Notes: generated from the sequence alone by a model not told the origin. A DNA stretch of 64,000 nt from Desulfobacterium sp. (GCA_030145245.1 JAQYWC010000025.1:62001-126000); one strand, 5' to 3'; numbered from the stretch's first letter, positions 17,573 to 27,043 are shown. Numbers and translations are program-made.

Positions 17573-20215
17573 TTAACTGGAATTTAAGATCAGTCTGCCC
17601 AGTGATGAAAATTCTTCCAGTTTTCTTTGAATCATGTGAATGTCGAAAAAATCGGTAAATTCGATCAGTTCCCTGCTGAAATCCGTGAGGGGCATGATGT
17701 GGTGCTGCCTGGCCAGGGAATGGAGTTTTTGGGCAAACTCCATGACATCGTTGACAATAATCGCTTCTTTGAGTGATTGAGACCATGGCAGCATTTCATT
17801 TTGTAAAATATCTTTAAACTCCTGGGAGACCGTATGGAACTCCGGGAGTGGTTTGCCGGATTCGGAGGGGGGGGAGATTAAACGGGGTGATGATGGGCCG
17901 TCCCAATGGTCACGGTTTAAGGCATTTTGATGAACCGTGAAATAATTGTCACTGATGTCCTCTTTCACATTCTCCAGCACCACCGTGAATATGCTTCCTG
18001 TTCCCAGGGTGCTGGACACCTCAATCCGGCCCCCCATTGCATTTGTCAGTCGTTTGCAGATCTGGAGGCCCAAACCCGTGCCGCCGTATTTTTTCATAAT
18101 GCTTGAGTCCAGCTGTTCAAAGGATTCAAACATCTTTTTAAAGTTGGCTTCATCAATTCCTATCCCGGTATCTTCCACGGAGATATAAAGATCACAGCAT
18201 TTTTCAGTGCCGGGTTTGGTCTTTTGCTGAACCATGATTTTGATATGTCCCTGATCGGTGAATTTCGTGGCGTTGCCCACAAGATTGACTAAAATCTGCC
18301 GCAGCCTGACCTCATCGAGTAATAAGCAAAAGGGAAACTCCGTTTTTATCTCCACATGAAAATCAACCCCTTTTTCCTGGACAATGGGCCTGAACATCTG
18401 CCCGATCTGATCGATCAGCGCAGTGATACTGACCTTTGTGTTGATGATCTCAAGTTTTCCGGCGTCCATTTTAGAGAGATCAAGGATGTCGTTGATAAGG
18501 GTCAGCAAACTTTCCCCCGCAGATTTAATGGAGTTGATATAGCTTTGCTGTTTGGGGTCCGGGGACATGGAGAAAAGCAGGCCGCAAAATCCGGTCACCA
18601 CATTCAGGGGCGTCCGGATCTCATGGCTCATATTGGCAATGAACTCGGATTTCAACCGGTTGGCCGCAACGGCCGCCTCCCGCTCTCTCTGGGCGTTCTC
18701 TTTTTCAATTCGCTCGCTGATATCCAGAACCGATCCTTCATAATATGAAAGATTGCCACTGGCATCCGTGATGCCTTGAACGGAAAGGGAGCACCAGCAA
18801 TGGGTCATGTTTTTCCGGAGGATCAGGGTCTCAAATCCGAGAATGTCTCCCCGGGCTTGAAGTAAGGCATTAATATGTTCAAAATCCGCCGGGTTTACAA
18901 ACAATAGTTTGTTGAAAAAAGATAACTCCGTTGGCGCATCATATCCCAGAAGCTTTGCCAGGGCCGGATTGGCATTGATGTAACGGCCATCCGGTGTGAT
19001 CCTGAATATACCTTCAATGGCATTTTCAAACAGGCTTCGATATTCTTTTTCGGCTTTTTTTAATTCCCTGGTGCGTTCATCTACTTTTTGTTCCAGTTCA
19101 TCCCGGGCTTTAATCAGAAGATTGTTCTGCCGGTTGATTTTGTTTTGTGATCTCTCCAGGTTAGAAGCCATTTGATTCAATGCATGGCCGATATTGCCAA
19201 TCTCGTCATTGCTTTCCGGGTTGATCCGGTAGCTCAGATGGCCCTGGCCCATTTTCTTAAGGCCTTCCACCAGATCTTTGATGGGCCGGGTGACTGAGTT
19301 GGCAATGATTAAAATCGAAAATGTCACCAAAATAACGATCACAAAGGAGATGGCCAGGAACAGCTTGCGCATCTCCTTGACCGGTGCCAGGATCTCACGG
19401 GTCTGGGCGCACACCACAATGGTCAGTCCGATCTCGTGAAAGGTTTTAAACACAGCCGTTATTTGAGCATACCGCAGCTCATATTCAAGGACGCCCTCCT
19501 GCTGGCCCAGCATTTTTGTGCCAAATTCAAGGTCGCGTATGTTGGTGCCCAGGAGTTGGGGCGCCCTTGAATGGGCAATAATCTCACCATCTTCTTTAAA
19601 TACATAGGCATAGCTGTTTTTACCGATCTGAATGGTGGTGACAAACTGGTTGATAAAGTCATCCACGTTAAGAACACCAAACAGCACCCCCATGACGGTT
19701 CTATTTTCCATGATCGGGGACGCAATGATGAAAACAAGGTTTCCGGTTGTTCTGCTTATGATCACCTCCCTGGAAACATGGATGTTGCCTTTCATGGCTT
19801 CCTGGAAATACTGTTGGTCTTTTGCATTGATGGCTCCGATGAGGCCCGTGTCGGATGAGGCAAGGATCTCCCCCGTTGGACCGGCAACCACAATGTCTTC
19901 ATAATACCCGTAGCTTTCTTTTATCTTTTTCAGTTGCCGGCTGGCATAGGTCCGGGCCGTTTTCCCCAGAAAGGTAGACCGAAGAGCTGTTTCATAGAGT
20001 CTCTGCTGGCTCCAGTTCTTAATGTCAATCCGTCGGTCTGAAATCCAGGTGGACATGCCCCCAACCGTTGTGTCAGCGATTTGATCGATCTCTTCTATGA
20101 TCACATGGGTAAAAATACTTCTGGCCTTGGCAAAGGAGATAAAGGCAAACAGCCCCATGCCAATGAGGATAATGACCACTGTGGGAATGAGGAATTTATT
20201 TTTCAGGCTGGTCAT
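17573..20215 (-). CDS. Membrane sensor histidine kinase (Cache-HAMP-PAS-HisKA), no receiver
   Basis: Sensor kinase of 880 residues. TM segments near residues 10-30 and 285-305 enclose a double-Cache-like periplasmic domain. HAMP, a coiled coil, PAS (about 390-505), HisKA (His531 in MSHEIRTPLN) and HATPase (about 640-755) follow. The last 125 residues resemble the helical tail seen after receivers in hybrid kinases, but no receiver domain and no clear Hpt His motif are present. The ATG at 20215 overlaps the stop of the binding-protein gene as ATGA, so translation is coupled; the longer start at 20230 is less likely. No response regulator is adjacent. Confidence 0.86.
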   Translation of the reverse strand: MTSLKNKFLIPTVVIILIGMGLFAFISFAKARSIFTHVIIEEIDQIADTTVGGMSTWISDRRIDIKNWSQQRLYETALRSTFLGKTARTYASRQLKKIKESYGYYEDIVVAGPTGEILASSDTGLIGAINAKDQQYFQEAMKGNIHVSREVIISRTTGNLVFIIASPIMENRTVMGVLFGVLNVDDFINQFVTTIQIGKNSYAYVFKEDGEIIAHSRAPQLLGTNIRDLEFGTKMLGQQEGVLEYELRYAQITAVFKTFHEIGLTIVVCAQTREILAPVKEMRKLFLAISFVIVILVTFSILIIANSVTRPIKDLVEGLKKMGQGHLSYRINPESNDEIGNIGHALNQMASNLERSQNKINRQNNLLIKARDELEQKVDERTRELKKAEKEYRSLFENAIEGIFRITPDGRYINANPALAKLLGYDAPTELSFFNKLLFVNPADFEHINALLQARGDILGFETLILRKNMTHCWCSLSVQGITDASGNLSYYEGSVLDISERIEKENAQREREAAVAANRLKSEFIANMSHEIRTPLNVVTGFCGLLFSMSPDPKQQSYINSIKSAGESLLTLINDILDLSKMDAGKLEIINTKVSITALIDQIGQMFRPIVQEKGVDFHVEIKTEFPFCLLLDEVRLRQILVNLVGNATKFTDQGHIKIMVQQKTKPGTEKCCDLYISVEDTGIGIDEANFKKMFESFEQLDSSIMKKYGGTGLGLQICKRLTNAMGGRIEVSSTLGTGSIFTVVLENVKEDISDNYFTVHQNALNRDHWDGPSSPRLISPPSESGKPLPEFHTVSQEFKDILQNEMLPWSQSLKEAIIVNDVMEFAQKLHSLARQHHIMPLTDFSRELIEFTDFFDIHMIQRKLEEFSSLGRLILNSS

Positions 20216-22302
20216 CGTTTGAAATACCATTGATCGGCCCGGTAGGGGTAGGCATATCCATAGTAGAAGGAGTTGATTTTCCAGGCCGGTGTGTTGCCAA
20301 GTTTGTTTGAGACAATGGTGACAAGCGGCACTTCACCCAGGGTGCCGATGATGGTTAAATTTTCAAGGCTGATCCGAACGATCTCCCTGCCAACGGCATC
20401 ATACCAGTCGGTTCCGGGTATCGTGGAAACAAAATCCAGGCCCAGTTCCCACAATTCCAACACCCAGTCAGGCGGTTTGATCCCCAGCTTCCCCTTACTG
20501 TTTTGCCAGTCTATCCAGGGCTTTCCCATGATTGGATGGATGGTGGCATAGGGGGGCATAAATGTCGTCGGTGTTGCAAAAAGGGTGGGTTCAAAGGGTG
20601 ACATCCACTCACTGGTGATATCCAGGGTGTTGGTCTCCTGTTTTTCCCTAGTCTCTTTGGTGGTCACCTCTTTGAGAACCACCTGGATGCCGATATCTTT
20701 CCAATTCCGGGCCACAAGCTTTGGAAAATCATGGGACCATACATATTGAAGGGTGTATTCCCACAAGACGGATAGGGGACTGCCGTCTTTTCGGATGCGG
20801 ATGCCGTCGGCACCGCGCTTCAGTCCCATCTCATCCAGCAGGGCATTGGCCCTGTCAGGGGCATACCCTGTCATGAAATTTTTTTCTGACCAGCTTATGA
20901 AAAGGGTGTTTTGCGGCAGGGCCTGCTGGGGCTTACAAAGGCCCAGGAACAGTTTCTGATTCAATTCCTCCCGGTTGATGGCCAGGGACATGGCGCGGTT
21001 AAACCGGGCATCCAGGAAAATCTCCCTGAGCACGGGGTCCCTATGGGTTTTATTGAAAATAATGGCCGGACCTGCCCCTGTCTGGGGCAGCTGTATAGTG
21101 AAATTGCCTTTTTCCTGGTTTTTTTTCAACTCCGGATAGAGGTCAAGGGGCAGATTCTGGGATTTCTGATCCACGTTGCCGTTTTTGATCTCCCCGGCCC
21201 AAAAGGTTCTCTTTAGAAATCGCTCATGGTGATAATCAATATAGGGAAGTTGATTGCCGGCCGTATCCACCTTGAAATAATATGGATTGGCCATAAATTT
21301 GCGGGAAGCCGGGGTGGGGTCATCGATTAGAATGTGGCTCTCAAGGGTGGGTACCTTTAATCCGGAAGGCCGCATCACCACCGAATCCGTCCATTTGCTC
21401 CAATATTGGCGAAAGTGCTGGGTCCAATCCCTAAACCCTTTTTTTACAGCTGTTTCATTGGCCTTTGGATTATATTTAATATGAAACGCTTTTAGGAAAT
21501 GCATGGGGGCGTAGGGGTCATAATAGGACCCCACTCCCCCCAGGTAGTACAACAGCGTGGTATAGGGTTTGTTAAACGTAAATTTCACCGTGGTGGCATC
21601 GATCTTTTCAACCTTTGTGTCCAGGTCGCCCCAAGGGGTTGGGACTTCCGGGTGTATCTCCTTGTTCATGAGGATATCATTGAACCAGAAAACAACATCG
21701 TCGACGGTAAAAGGCGTTCCGTCGGACCAGCGGTGACCTTTTCGCAGGAAAAAGGTGATCCCTGAATAATCTTCATCCCATTTCCATGCTTTTGCAACAT
21801 TGGGCACGATGGTGCGGGCATCGTCATTAAACCGGACAAAATTGGTGTGCCGCCAGGATAAGATCTCCGAAGTACCGCTTTCAAAGGAGAGGCTGATCCC
21901 ACGGAGGGTGCCGCCGTACTGCCCGATCTCCCCATAGGGAAGGACGACCAGGGGAACGGCCGGTAATCTGTCCTCAACCGGGGGAAGCAGTCCTTGTTTT
22001 ACCTTTTTCGCGAATAACGGGTTTTCATGAAAGCCAAGCCGGGTTTTCTGATATGTTTCATACTGATCCAATTCAAGCTGCTGGGGATACAGGGTTGCAA
22101 GTCCTTTGGGATTGTTGACAACCGGCCATTGGCCGGCCAAGGCTTTCGAACCTGGCAACAGAATAAGGGAGATGAAAATGAACAGCAAAACCGCGCCATT
22201 CCTTATTTGATTTCGATTGTACACAGTTCCTAAAATATTTTCCTCGCTCTCAAGAAGTCTTGATATTGTTGAAATATTTCTTTGAAACTTTACAATGAAC
22301 AA
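20212..22302 (-). CDS. Orphan SBP_bac_5-type periplasmic binding protein
   Basis: Extracellular solute-binding protein of the oligopeptide/nickel (SBP_bac_5) family, about 670-696 residues. It has a signal peptide ending near GSKALA and family motifs such as FFLRKGHRWSDGTPFTVDDVVF and ARFNRAMSLAINRE. The annotated ATG leaves about 35 residues before the hydrophobic core, so an internal GTG at about 22224 may be the true start. There are no permease or ATPase genes nearby. It is translationally coupled to the sensor kinase, which suggests it delivers a ligand signal to that kinase rather than serving transport. Confidence 0.85.
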   Translation of the reverse strand: MFIVKFQRNISTISRLLESEENILGTVYNRNQIRNGAVLLFIFISLILLPGSKALAGQWPVVNNPKGLATLYPQQLELDQYETYQKTRLGFHENPLFAKKVKQGLLPPVEDRLPAVPLVVLPYGEIGQYGGTLRGISLSFESGTSEILSWRHTNFVRFNDDARTIVPNVAKAWKWDEDYSGITFFLRKGHRWSDGTPFTVDDVVFWFNDILMNKEIHPEVPTPWGDLDTKVEKIDATTVKFTFNKPYTTLLYYLGGVGSYYDPYAPMHFLKAFHIKYNPKANETAVKKGFRDWTQHFRQYWSKWTDSVVMRPSGLKVPTLESHILIDDPTPASRKFMANPYYFKVDTAGNQLPYIDYHHERFLKRTFWAGEIKNGNVDQKSQNLPLDLYPELKKNQEKGNFTIQLPQTGAGPAIIFNKTHRDPVLREIFLDARFNRAMSLAINREELNQKLFLGLCKPQQALPQNTLFISWSEKNFMTGYAPDRANALLDEMGLKRGADGIRIRKDGSPLSVLWEYTLQYVWSHDFPKLVARNWKDIGIQVVLKEVTTKETREKQETNTLDITSEWMSPFEPTLFATPTTFMPPYATIHPIMGKPWIDWQNSKGKLGIKPPDWVLELWELGLDFVSTIPGTDWYDAVGREIVRISLENLTIIGTLGEVPLVTIVSNKLGNTPAWKINSFYYGYAYPYRADQWYFKR

Positions 22303-22955
22303 TTTTTTATAGCATATTTATATCAGTTTCCAAAAGAAAAGAATGAAAACGAGGTTGAGATATTAAAACGTCGTTATTTTGGGGGCCTGACGGTAGAAGA
22401 GACTGACGGGTCAATCGAGTTGCCGGGGCTGGCGATCCGGGTGTCTGGACGCGGGGGGAGGCGCCCCGGTGGGGTGCAGCGGTTCCGGGCATACTGGCAT
22501 TTACCCGGACACCCTTGGTGAGTGAATTTGCTGTGGACGGTCTGTCCGGTAACATCCTTCTGGCAAAATAGGATGAAACATTTATCACATTTCCCTGGGA
22601 GGCAATCATATCCTCCGGGAACGCCTGGGTCAGCAGGTCGGGTGATTTAAATTTCCATCTCTGTTTTGAATGCGATGGTCGCATCACTACTTACCTGTAC
22701 CTTAACCGGTTTGCTTACTTATCCTGGTTAAAAGACTCAAGTCCGGTTGAAGGTTATTTAACGTTTTCTTGCTTTTAATTCCTACCATGACTTTCGAATG
22801 TCCGGAGGAGACTATCTGTATGGGACATTGTTCATCAAGATCCCGGGAGGACAATCCAAGCGCATTCGTAATGCCTGTTTGGGTTTTGCTATCAACAGGG
22901 TCGGATATCTCAATATCTCAATATCTCCCTGGGTCATTTACTGATTACACAAGGC
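22303..22955. other. 653-bp region without intact gene
   Basis: The gap between the binding-protein gene and the DUF4344 gene is AT-richer at both ends and holds only short frames without family character, except for a short-chain-dehydrogenase-like fragment listed separately. The part next to 22302 should contain the promoter of the leftward six-gene unit; no convincing -35/-10 pair was identified. Confidence 0.5.
22475..22605 (-). pseudogene. Possible short-chain dehydrogenase remnant
   Basis: In one minus-strand frame a stretch of about 40 residues reads like the core of a short-chain dehydrogenase: GNVINVSS (the Ser-containing strand) followed by NSLTKG and VRVNASMPGT. About 25-30 residues normally found between and around these motifs, including the YxxxK box, are missing or altered. 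The flanks do not continue the fold. I read it as a decayed fragment, though chance resemblance is possible. Confidence 0.35.
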
Positions 22956-23765
22956 TCAGGGCTGCGGTTTTTTAGTGCCGGCGGAATTTGTCTTGTTTTG
23001 CTGCATATACGGTTTTAGTAAGAAAAGCCAGCTTCTTGAGATGTTTTCATACTCATCAATACAAAGATCTGCTCTATCTTCCGAAAAACCGGTCTCTTTT
23101 CTGAGGTAGGCATATTTTGCAGGATCGCTGCCATATACATGACACAATGTCGTGTAAAAACGCTGGAGATCAAGGCTGTGCTCGTCCAGGAAGTCTTCCG
23201 CTTCAAACGACTCTATATCGTCACTTTCCAAGTCAAATAGGTCCGCTGCACTGATGGCCATCTCAGCACCGTCTTCAAAGAATTCAATCAGCAAAACGCT
23301 TGCCAGTCCATCTGCGGCATCTTCCTCTTTGCCTAACACCGGAAGTTTGTAGATATAAATCAGTGCATGGGCTAGCTCATGGAACAGGGTATGGGTCAGC
23401 GCGTCCATGGTTGCCTCTTCCACGCTTACGCCTGTTTCAGAATAATCAGCCGCCCGGAACCGGCTCCTTACCTCCTGGATAAATGTGTAGGGAATGAGAA
23501 TCTCATTTGATTTGTCATCATACAGGGGGCCCTCTTTTCCACCTAATTTGAAATCCAGAGGTTTTGGCATTGGCAGCCGGAAAAGATCGTTTATGAATGC
23601 CACCACATCTTCCATCTCACCCGACTGTCTGATCTCTTTTTCTATCCCGGCTTCGAGTTTGTTCGCCGGCATATCATAGATAAGGCGTGCCTGATTTTCA
23701 GCGAAGGCAGACGGGACAAAAAAAAGGGAACAAATAGTTGCAAACAGAACTGCTCTTGGGTGCAT
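22956..23765 (-). CDS. DUF4344 family metallopeptidase-like secreted protein
   Basis: Secreted or periplasmic protein of 269 residues. The ATG at 23765 has AGGAGA four bases upstream and begins a clean signal peptide (cleavage after PSAFA); the ORF start at 23789 is therefore rejected. It contains a zinc-peptidase-like HELAH motif in LFHELAHALI, followed by an acidic segment with EEDAADGLAS, where the Glu/Asp could be the third ligand. This pattern matches DUF4344. Substrate unknown. It is the last gene of the speD run (39-bp gap), perhaps by read-through. Confidence 0.75.
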   Translation of the reverse strand: MHPRAVLFATICSLFFVPSAFAENQARLIYDMPANKLEAGIEKEIRQSGEMEDVVAFINDLFRLPMPKPLDFKLGGKEGPLYDDKSNEILIPYTFIQEVRSRFRAADYSETGVSVEEATMDALTHTLFHELAHALIYIYKLPVLGKEEDAADGLASVLLIEFFEDGAEMAISAADLFDLESDDIESFEAEDFLDEHSLDLQRFYTTLCHVYGSDPAKYAYLRKETGFSEDRADLCIDEYENISRSWLFLLKPYMQQNKTNSAGTKKPQP

Positions 23766-23804
23766 AAAATCTCCTGTGCATAACCCCATTTATCCGGTCA
23801 TGGA

Positions 23805-24701
23805 CTATTCTTGAAGGTATTTCAGGGTCAGGGTTGAGTAGAGCCGGGCCGGGGCATAGGAGAGCTTTGCCTTTCTGAGACCCGGAATGCCCAGATCCTG
23901 CTCCCGGTTGACAAGGGTGCATTTGCCGGTGAGGTGCCTGGCAGTTTCCTGGTTGATGGCCTGGGAGACCCCTTTGAAGCGGTGGTCAGATTTCTCAAAA
24001 TGGATGTCATGGGTGGAGCCGTTCAGGGGACTGAAAACAGCAAAGGCCACAACCGCCTCGTCCACCAGGATGGCGATGCCTTCAAGGCCCAACGGGTCAA
24101 AATGGCGGAACGCTTCCTTCAGGGCCAGGTGTTCCTCCGTGGTGGTTTGGGAGATGGTGGCATTGCCCTTGTAGAGGCGCTCTGCAAAGTCAAGGCAGAG
24201 GGCTCTGACCCGGCCGGTCATGGTTGCCACCCGGGCGTCGGGGTATGTTCTGTTGAACTGGGACACGAGGTTGCGTTTCTTGTGGAGCTTTTTTCCCTTC
24301 AGTTCAACAAGTTCCTCGGTGCGGTAGAGGTAGTCGGCAAAGTCCCTCTCCTCGATAAGGGTGTAGTCGTGGTTCAATTCCGGGTGGCTTTCTGCATAAT
24401 CAAGGGGCACCAGTCCCAGGTCTCCGGGCATGCCGGCCTTGATCAGGGAGCAGGAGAGCTGGGAAAGCTCGCTTGGGGACGGTTTCGGCCCCAGGGGCAT
24501 GAGGGTGTACCCCTCGACCCCGTCATGGATGAGAAGCCTGTCCTGGTGGAGGGTCCAGGAGAGGCGGTAGAGTTCCCGCCAGCAGAAGAGGTTGGCAAAG
24601 CTGTATTCGCAGCTCATGGGGGTGAAACGATGGTTGAAATCGTTGATGAGCGCCTTGTCCTTTAGCTCAACGGGCTTGAATGGTGCGATGGTTGTCTGCA
24701 T
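23805..24701 (-). CDS. DUF2156 protein (phosphatidylglycerol lysyltransferase-like domain)
   Basis: Protein of 298 residues with the DUF2156 pattern: YSFANLFCWR near the N-terminus, a KKLHKKRNLVSQF basic helix, and the C-terminal NREQDLGIPGLRKAKLSYAP motif. This dual-GNAT fold is the catalytic part of MprF-type aminoacyl-lipid synthases, but here there is no membrane flippase domain. The acceptor may be a lipid or a small amine. It lies 9 bp after a GNAT gene and downstream of speE and speD, so a link to polyamine modification is possible but unproven. Confidence 0.72.
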   Translation of the reverse strand: MQTTIAPFKPVELKDKALINDFNHRFTPMSCEYSFANLFCWRELYRLSWTLHQDRLLIHDGVEGYTLMPLGPKPSPSELSQLSCSLIKAGMPGDLGLVPLDYAESHPELNHDYTLIEERDFADYLYRTEELVELKGKKLHKKRNLVSQFNRTYPDARVATMTGRVRALCLDFAERLYKGNATISQTTTEEHLALKEAFRHFDPLGLEGIAILVDEAVVAFAVFSPLNGSTHDIHFEKSDHRFKGVSQAINQETARHLTGKCTLVNREQDLGIPGLRKAKLSYAPARLYSTLTLKYLQE

Positions 24702-24710
24702 GCCGATTAA

Positions 24711-25136
24711 TTATCCCCGGTAGACAAAGGGGATGTGCTCCTCCATGGGTTCAAACCCGATACTTTCGTAAAAATCTTTGGTGCCGGGGGTGCCGATAAG
24801 GCCGATCCAGTCCACGCCTTTTTCCTGCAGGTGCCGGATGATCAGTTGGACCATGCCCCGGCCGAGCCCTTTTTTCCGGAAAGGTTTGAGCACCACCACG
24901 TCCTGGACATAGGCGTCGCTCACCTTATCTGAGATGGCACGGCCCATGCCCACCATGGTCTCTTTGTGGAAAGCCCCTGCAAAACAGGCGGAGTTTTTCA
25001 CAAGGGTGTCCAGAAAGCCCGTGTCCATGTCGTACTCGCTCTTCCACCACCCGGCGTCCTTGTAAAGAGCGATGATATCAAGGGGGTTGGCCCTGTCAAT
25101 GATCCTGATCCGGATGGCGTCGTTTTCGGCAGCCAT
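24711..25136 (-). CDS. GNAT family N-acetyltransferase
   Basis: Single-domain GNAT acetyltransferase of 141 residues. The acetyl-CoA-binding motif A is visible (VQDVVVLKPFRKKGLGRGMVQ, with the R/K-x2-G-x-G/R core) after a beta-strand with VGMGRAISD. It starts 4 bp after the speE stop, which indicates a tight operon. A polyamine substrate is suggested by context only. Confidence 0.8.
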   Translation of the reverse strand: MAAENDAIRIRIIDRANPLDIIALYKDAGWWKSEYDMDTGFLDTLVKNSACFAGAFHKETMVGMGRAISDKVSDAYVQDVVVLKPFRKKGLGRGMVQLIIRHLQEKGVDWIGLIGTPGTKDFYESIGFEPMEEHIPFVYRG

Positions 25137-25140
25137 GGGC

Positions 25141-25998
25141 TTAGAGGTCCCTTATGAGTTTGGTCATGAAGTGGGGCAGGACAAAGGATGCCGTATGAAT
25201 TTCCGGGGAATAGTATTCGAGTTCCTCCTGCATTTCGCTTGTGATGATCCTTGCCGGGGTGCTTAATTCCGGTCCCTTGGAACCCAGACAGATGCCCAGA
25301 TGTCCGCCGGGGTAGGAGGGCACCAGCATGTAGGAGTATGCCTGGACGGGAAACAGCTCCCGGGTGATGGTCATGAGGTTCTTGACGCACTCCTGGTGGA
25401 TGAAAAAGGATTCTCCCTGGGTGGCGACGATGCCTCCCGGTTTGAGGGCGGCCTTAAGCCCTTCATAAAAGGGCCGTTCAAACAGGGCCTCACCCGGACC
25501 GATGGGGTCGGAGGAGTCCACGATGATCACGTCGTAGGTGTCTTTATGTTCCTGGATGAACTTGCTGCCGTCGGCAATGTTGACCGTGACCCTGGGGTCG
25601 TCAAATCCGCAGGCCATGGAGGGCAGGAATTGTTTGGCCACCTTCATCACCTCGGGGTCGATATCGCAGAAGTCTATGGCTTTTATGCAGTCGTGGCGGC
25701 CCAGCTCCCTGAGGACACCGCCGTCCCCGCCGCCGATCACCAGAACCCGTTCCGGGTTGGGATGGGCAAACATGGGCACATGGGTGAGCATCTCCTGGTA
25801 GGCGAACTCGTCCCTTTCGGTGAGCTGGATGATGCCGTCCAGCACCAGCATCTTGCCGTGGCCTTTTGTCATGTAGAGGTCGATCTGCTGAAACTCGCTG
25901 CGCTTGCTGTAGAGGGTCTCCTCTATCTCAACGGAAAGGGCCATGCCGGGCCACATGGGGCAGATCTCGGAAAACCATCCGTTCATTATTTTATTCAT
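25141..25998 (-). CDS. speE: Spermidine synthase (aminopropyltransferase)
   Basis: Transfers the aminopropyl group of decarboxylated SAM to putrescine or another diamine. It has the GGGDGGVLRE nucleotide motif, the catalytic DSSDPIGPGEALF segment and normal length (285 residues). Cytosolic. It follows speD by 25 bp, so the co-substrate-producing enzyme is made from the same message. Polyamine specificity (spermidine versus a longer or norspermidine-type product) cannot be inferred. Confidence 0.93.
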   Translation of the reverse strand: MNKIMNGWFSEICPMWPGMALSVEIEETLYSKRSEFQQIDLYMTKGHGKMLVLDGIIQLTERDEFAYQEMLTHVPMFAHPNPERVLVIGGGDGGVLRELGRHDCIKAIDFCDIDPEVMKVAKQFLPSMACGFDDPRVTVNIADGSKFIQEHKDTYDVIIVDSSDPIGPGEALFERPFYEGLKAALKPGGIVATQGESFFIHQECVKNLMTITRELFPVQAYSYMLVPSYPGGHLGICLGSKGPELSTPARIITSEMQEELEYYSPEIHTASFVLPHFMTKLIRDL

Positions 25999-26023
25999 GG
26001 GGTGTACTCCAAAGGGGAAGGGG

Positions 26024-26857
26024 TTATTGTCTTAACGCAAGGTGCATCTTGTAGTGTGCGCCCTTGAAAAAGGACAGGGCAAATTCGGCAACCTGGCGGG
26101 GATCATAATATTTGCAGGAGAAGATATCGAGATAGGCCGTGTTGGAGGCGTTGGCAAAGTGGCCTGAAACCAGGGAGGTCTCGATGAGTTGGGTCATGCT
26201 GAATCCTGAAACCCGTTCATCCTCTCCAAAGTGGACCACCTGGCAATGGCCGAACCGCCTCATCTCAATGAGATCGCACAGCTCCGTAACATATCGCTTG
26301 ATGGCGGCTTCATCCCGGATCAGGCCGGGGTCGCATTCGTAGAGGTCCACGGAGGTGAGAACGCCCCAGGGTGCCTTCCTCTCCACCTCTTTTTTCCATG
26401 AGATGGGGTAGAGACCCGGTGCTGCGACCATGTCGTCCGCGGTTCTTTTCTCGGATGTGTAGGGGATGAGTCCCCGGTTTTTGTCCGAAGAGACAACCAC
26501 GTTGGTGGAACCAAGGGAGGCGGCAAGGGAGTCCACTGCCTTTTTAAGGTCGATGCTGTCGCCGCAGGTAAAGATGTCCACTGCGGCATAGTTGTGCTCG
26601 GGCCAGGCATGGACGGTGAAATGGGATTCTGCAATGATCACCACCCCGCTCACTCCCTGGGGGTCGAACTTGTGGAACGAGGAGTTGATCACGGTGGCGT
26701 TGCTTTCGCGGGCAGCCTTTAAAAAGATTGCCTCAACCTTGTCCGGGTCGAGGAGCGCCTTGGGCGCACAGTCGTAATACTCGATGGTGATCTGTCGGCC
26801 GAGGGCAAACAGGTCTTGCTCGGGGTCGTCTCCGGGGATTTTATCGTTTTCTATCAT
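26024..26857 (-). CDS. speD: S-adenosylmethionine decarboxylase proenzyme with duplicated domain
   Basis: Pyruvoyl-dependent SAM decarboxylase supplying the aminopropyl donor for SpeE. Using the ATG at 26857 (277 residues), the N-terminal half (about 20-120) is a standard class 1B SpeD with the self-cleavage site E77-S78, His83 and Cys98 at the family spacing. The C-terminal half (about 165-265) is a second SpeD-like copy. At an offset of exactly 150 residues it keeps Ser228, His233 and Cys248, but the residue before the serine is Thr instead of Glu. Class 1B enzymes are normally about 120-140 residues. A longer frame reaches a GTG at 26938 but has no better ribosome site. Confidence 0.88.
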   Translation of the reverse strand: MIENDKIPGDDPEQDLFALGRQITIEYYDCAPKALLDPDKVEAIFLKAARESNATVINSSFHKFDPQGVSGVVIIAESHFTVHAWPEHNYAAVDIFTCGDSIDLKKAVDSLAASLGSTNVVVSSDKNRGLIPYTSEKRTADDMVAAPGLYPISWKKEVERKAPWGVLTSVDLYECDPGLIRDEAAIKRYVTELCDLIEMRRFGHCQVVHFGEDERVSGFSMTQLIETSLVSGHFANASNTAYLDIFSCKYYDPRQVAEFALSFFKGAHYKMHLALRQ

Positions 26858-27043
26858 TAACAGTAGCGGTCTCCACGGTTCCAGGTTTGGTTCGGGTTTC
26901 AGCCGGAAAATCGGCTCTCCCTGTCCAGGCAGTGCCACTCTGTATTATATGCCCTATCCGGGATAGGGCAAGGGGGAATGGTAAAAAAAAGCAGGTCAGA
27001 TACTCCGGGGGGTGGGAAAACGGTACAGGGGGATGGGATGGGG

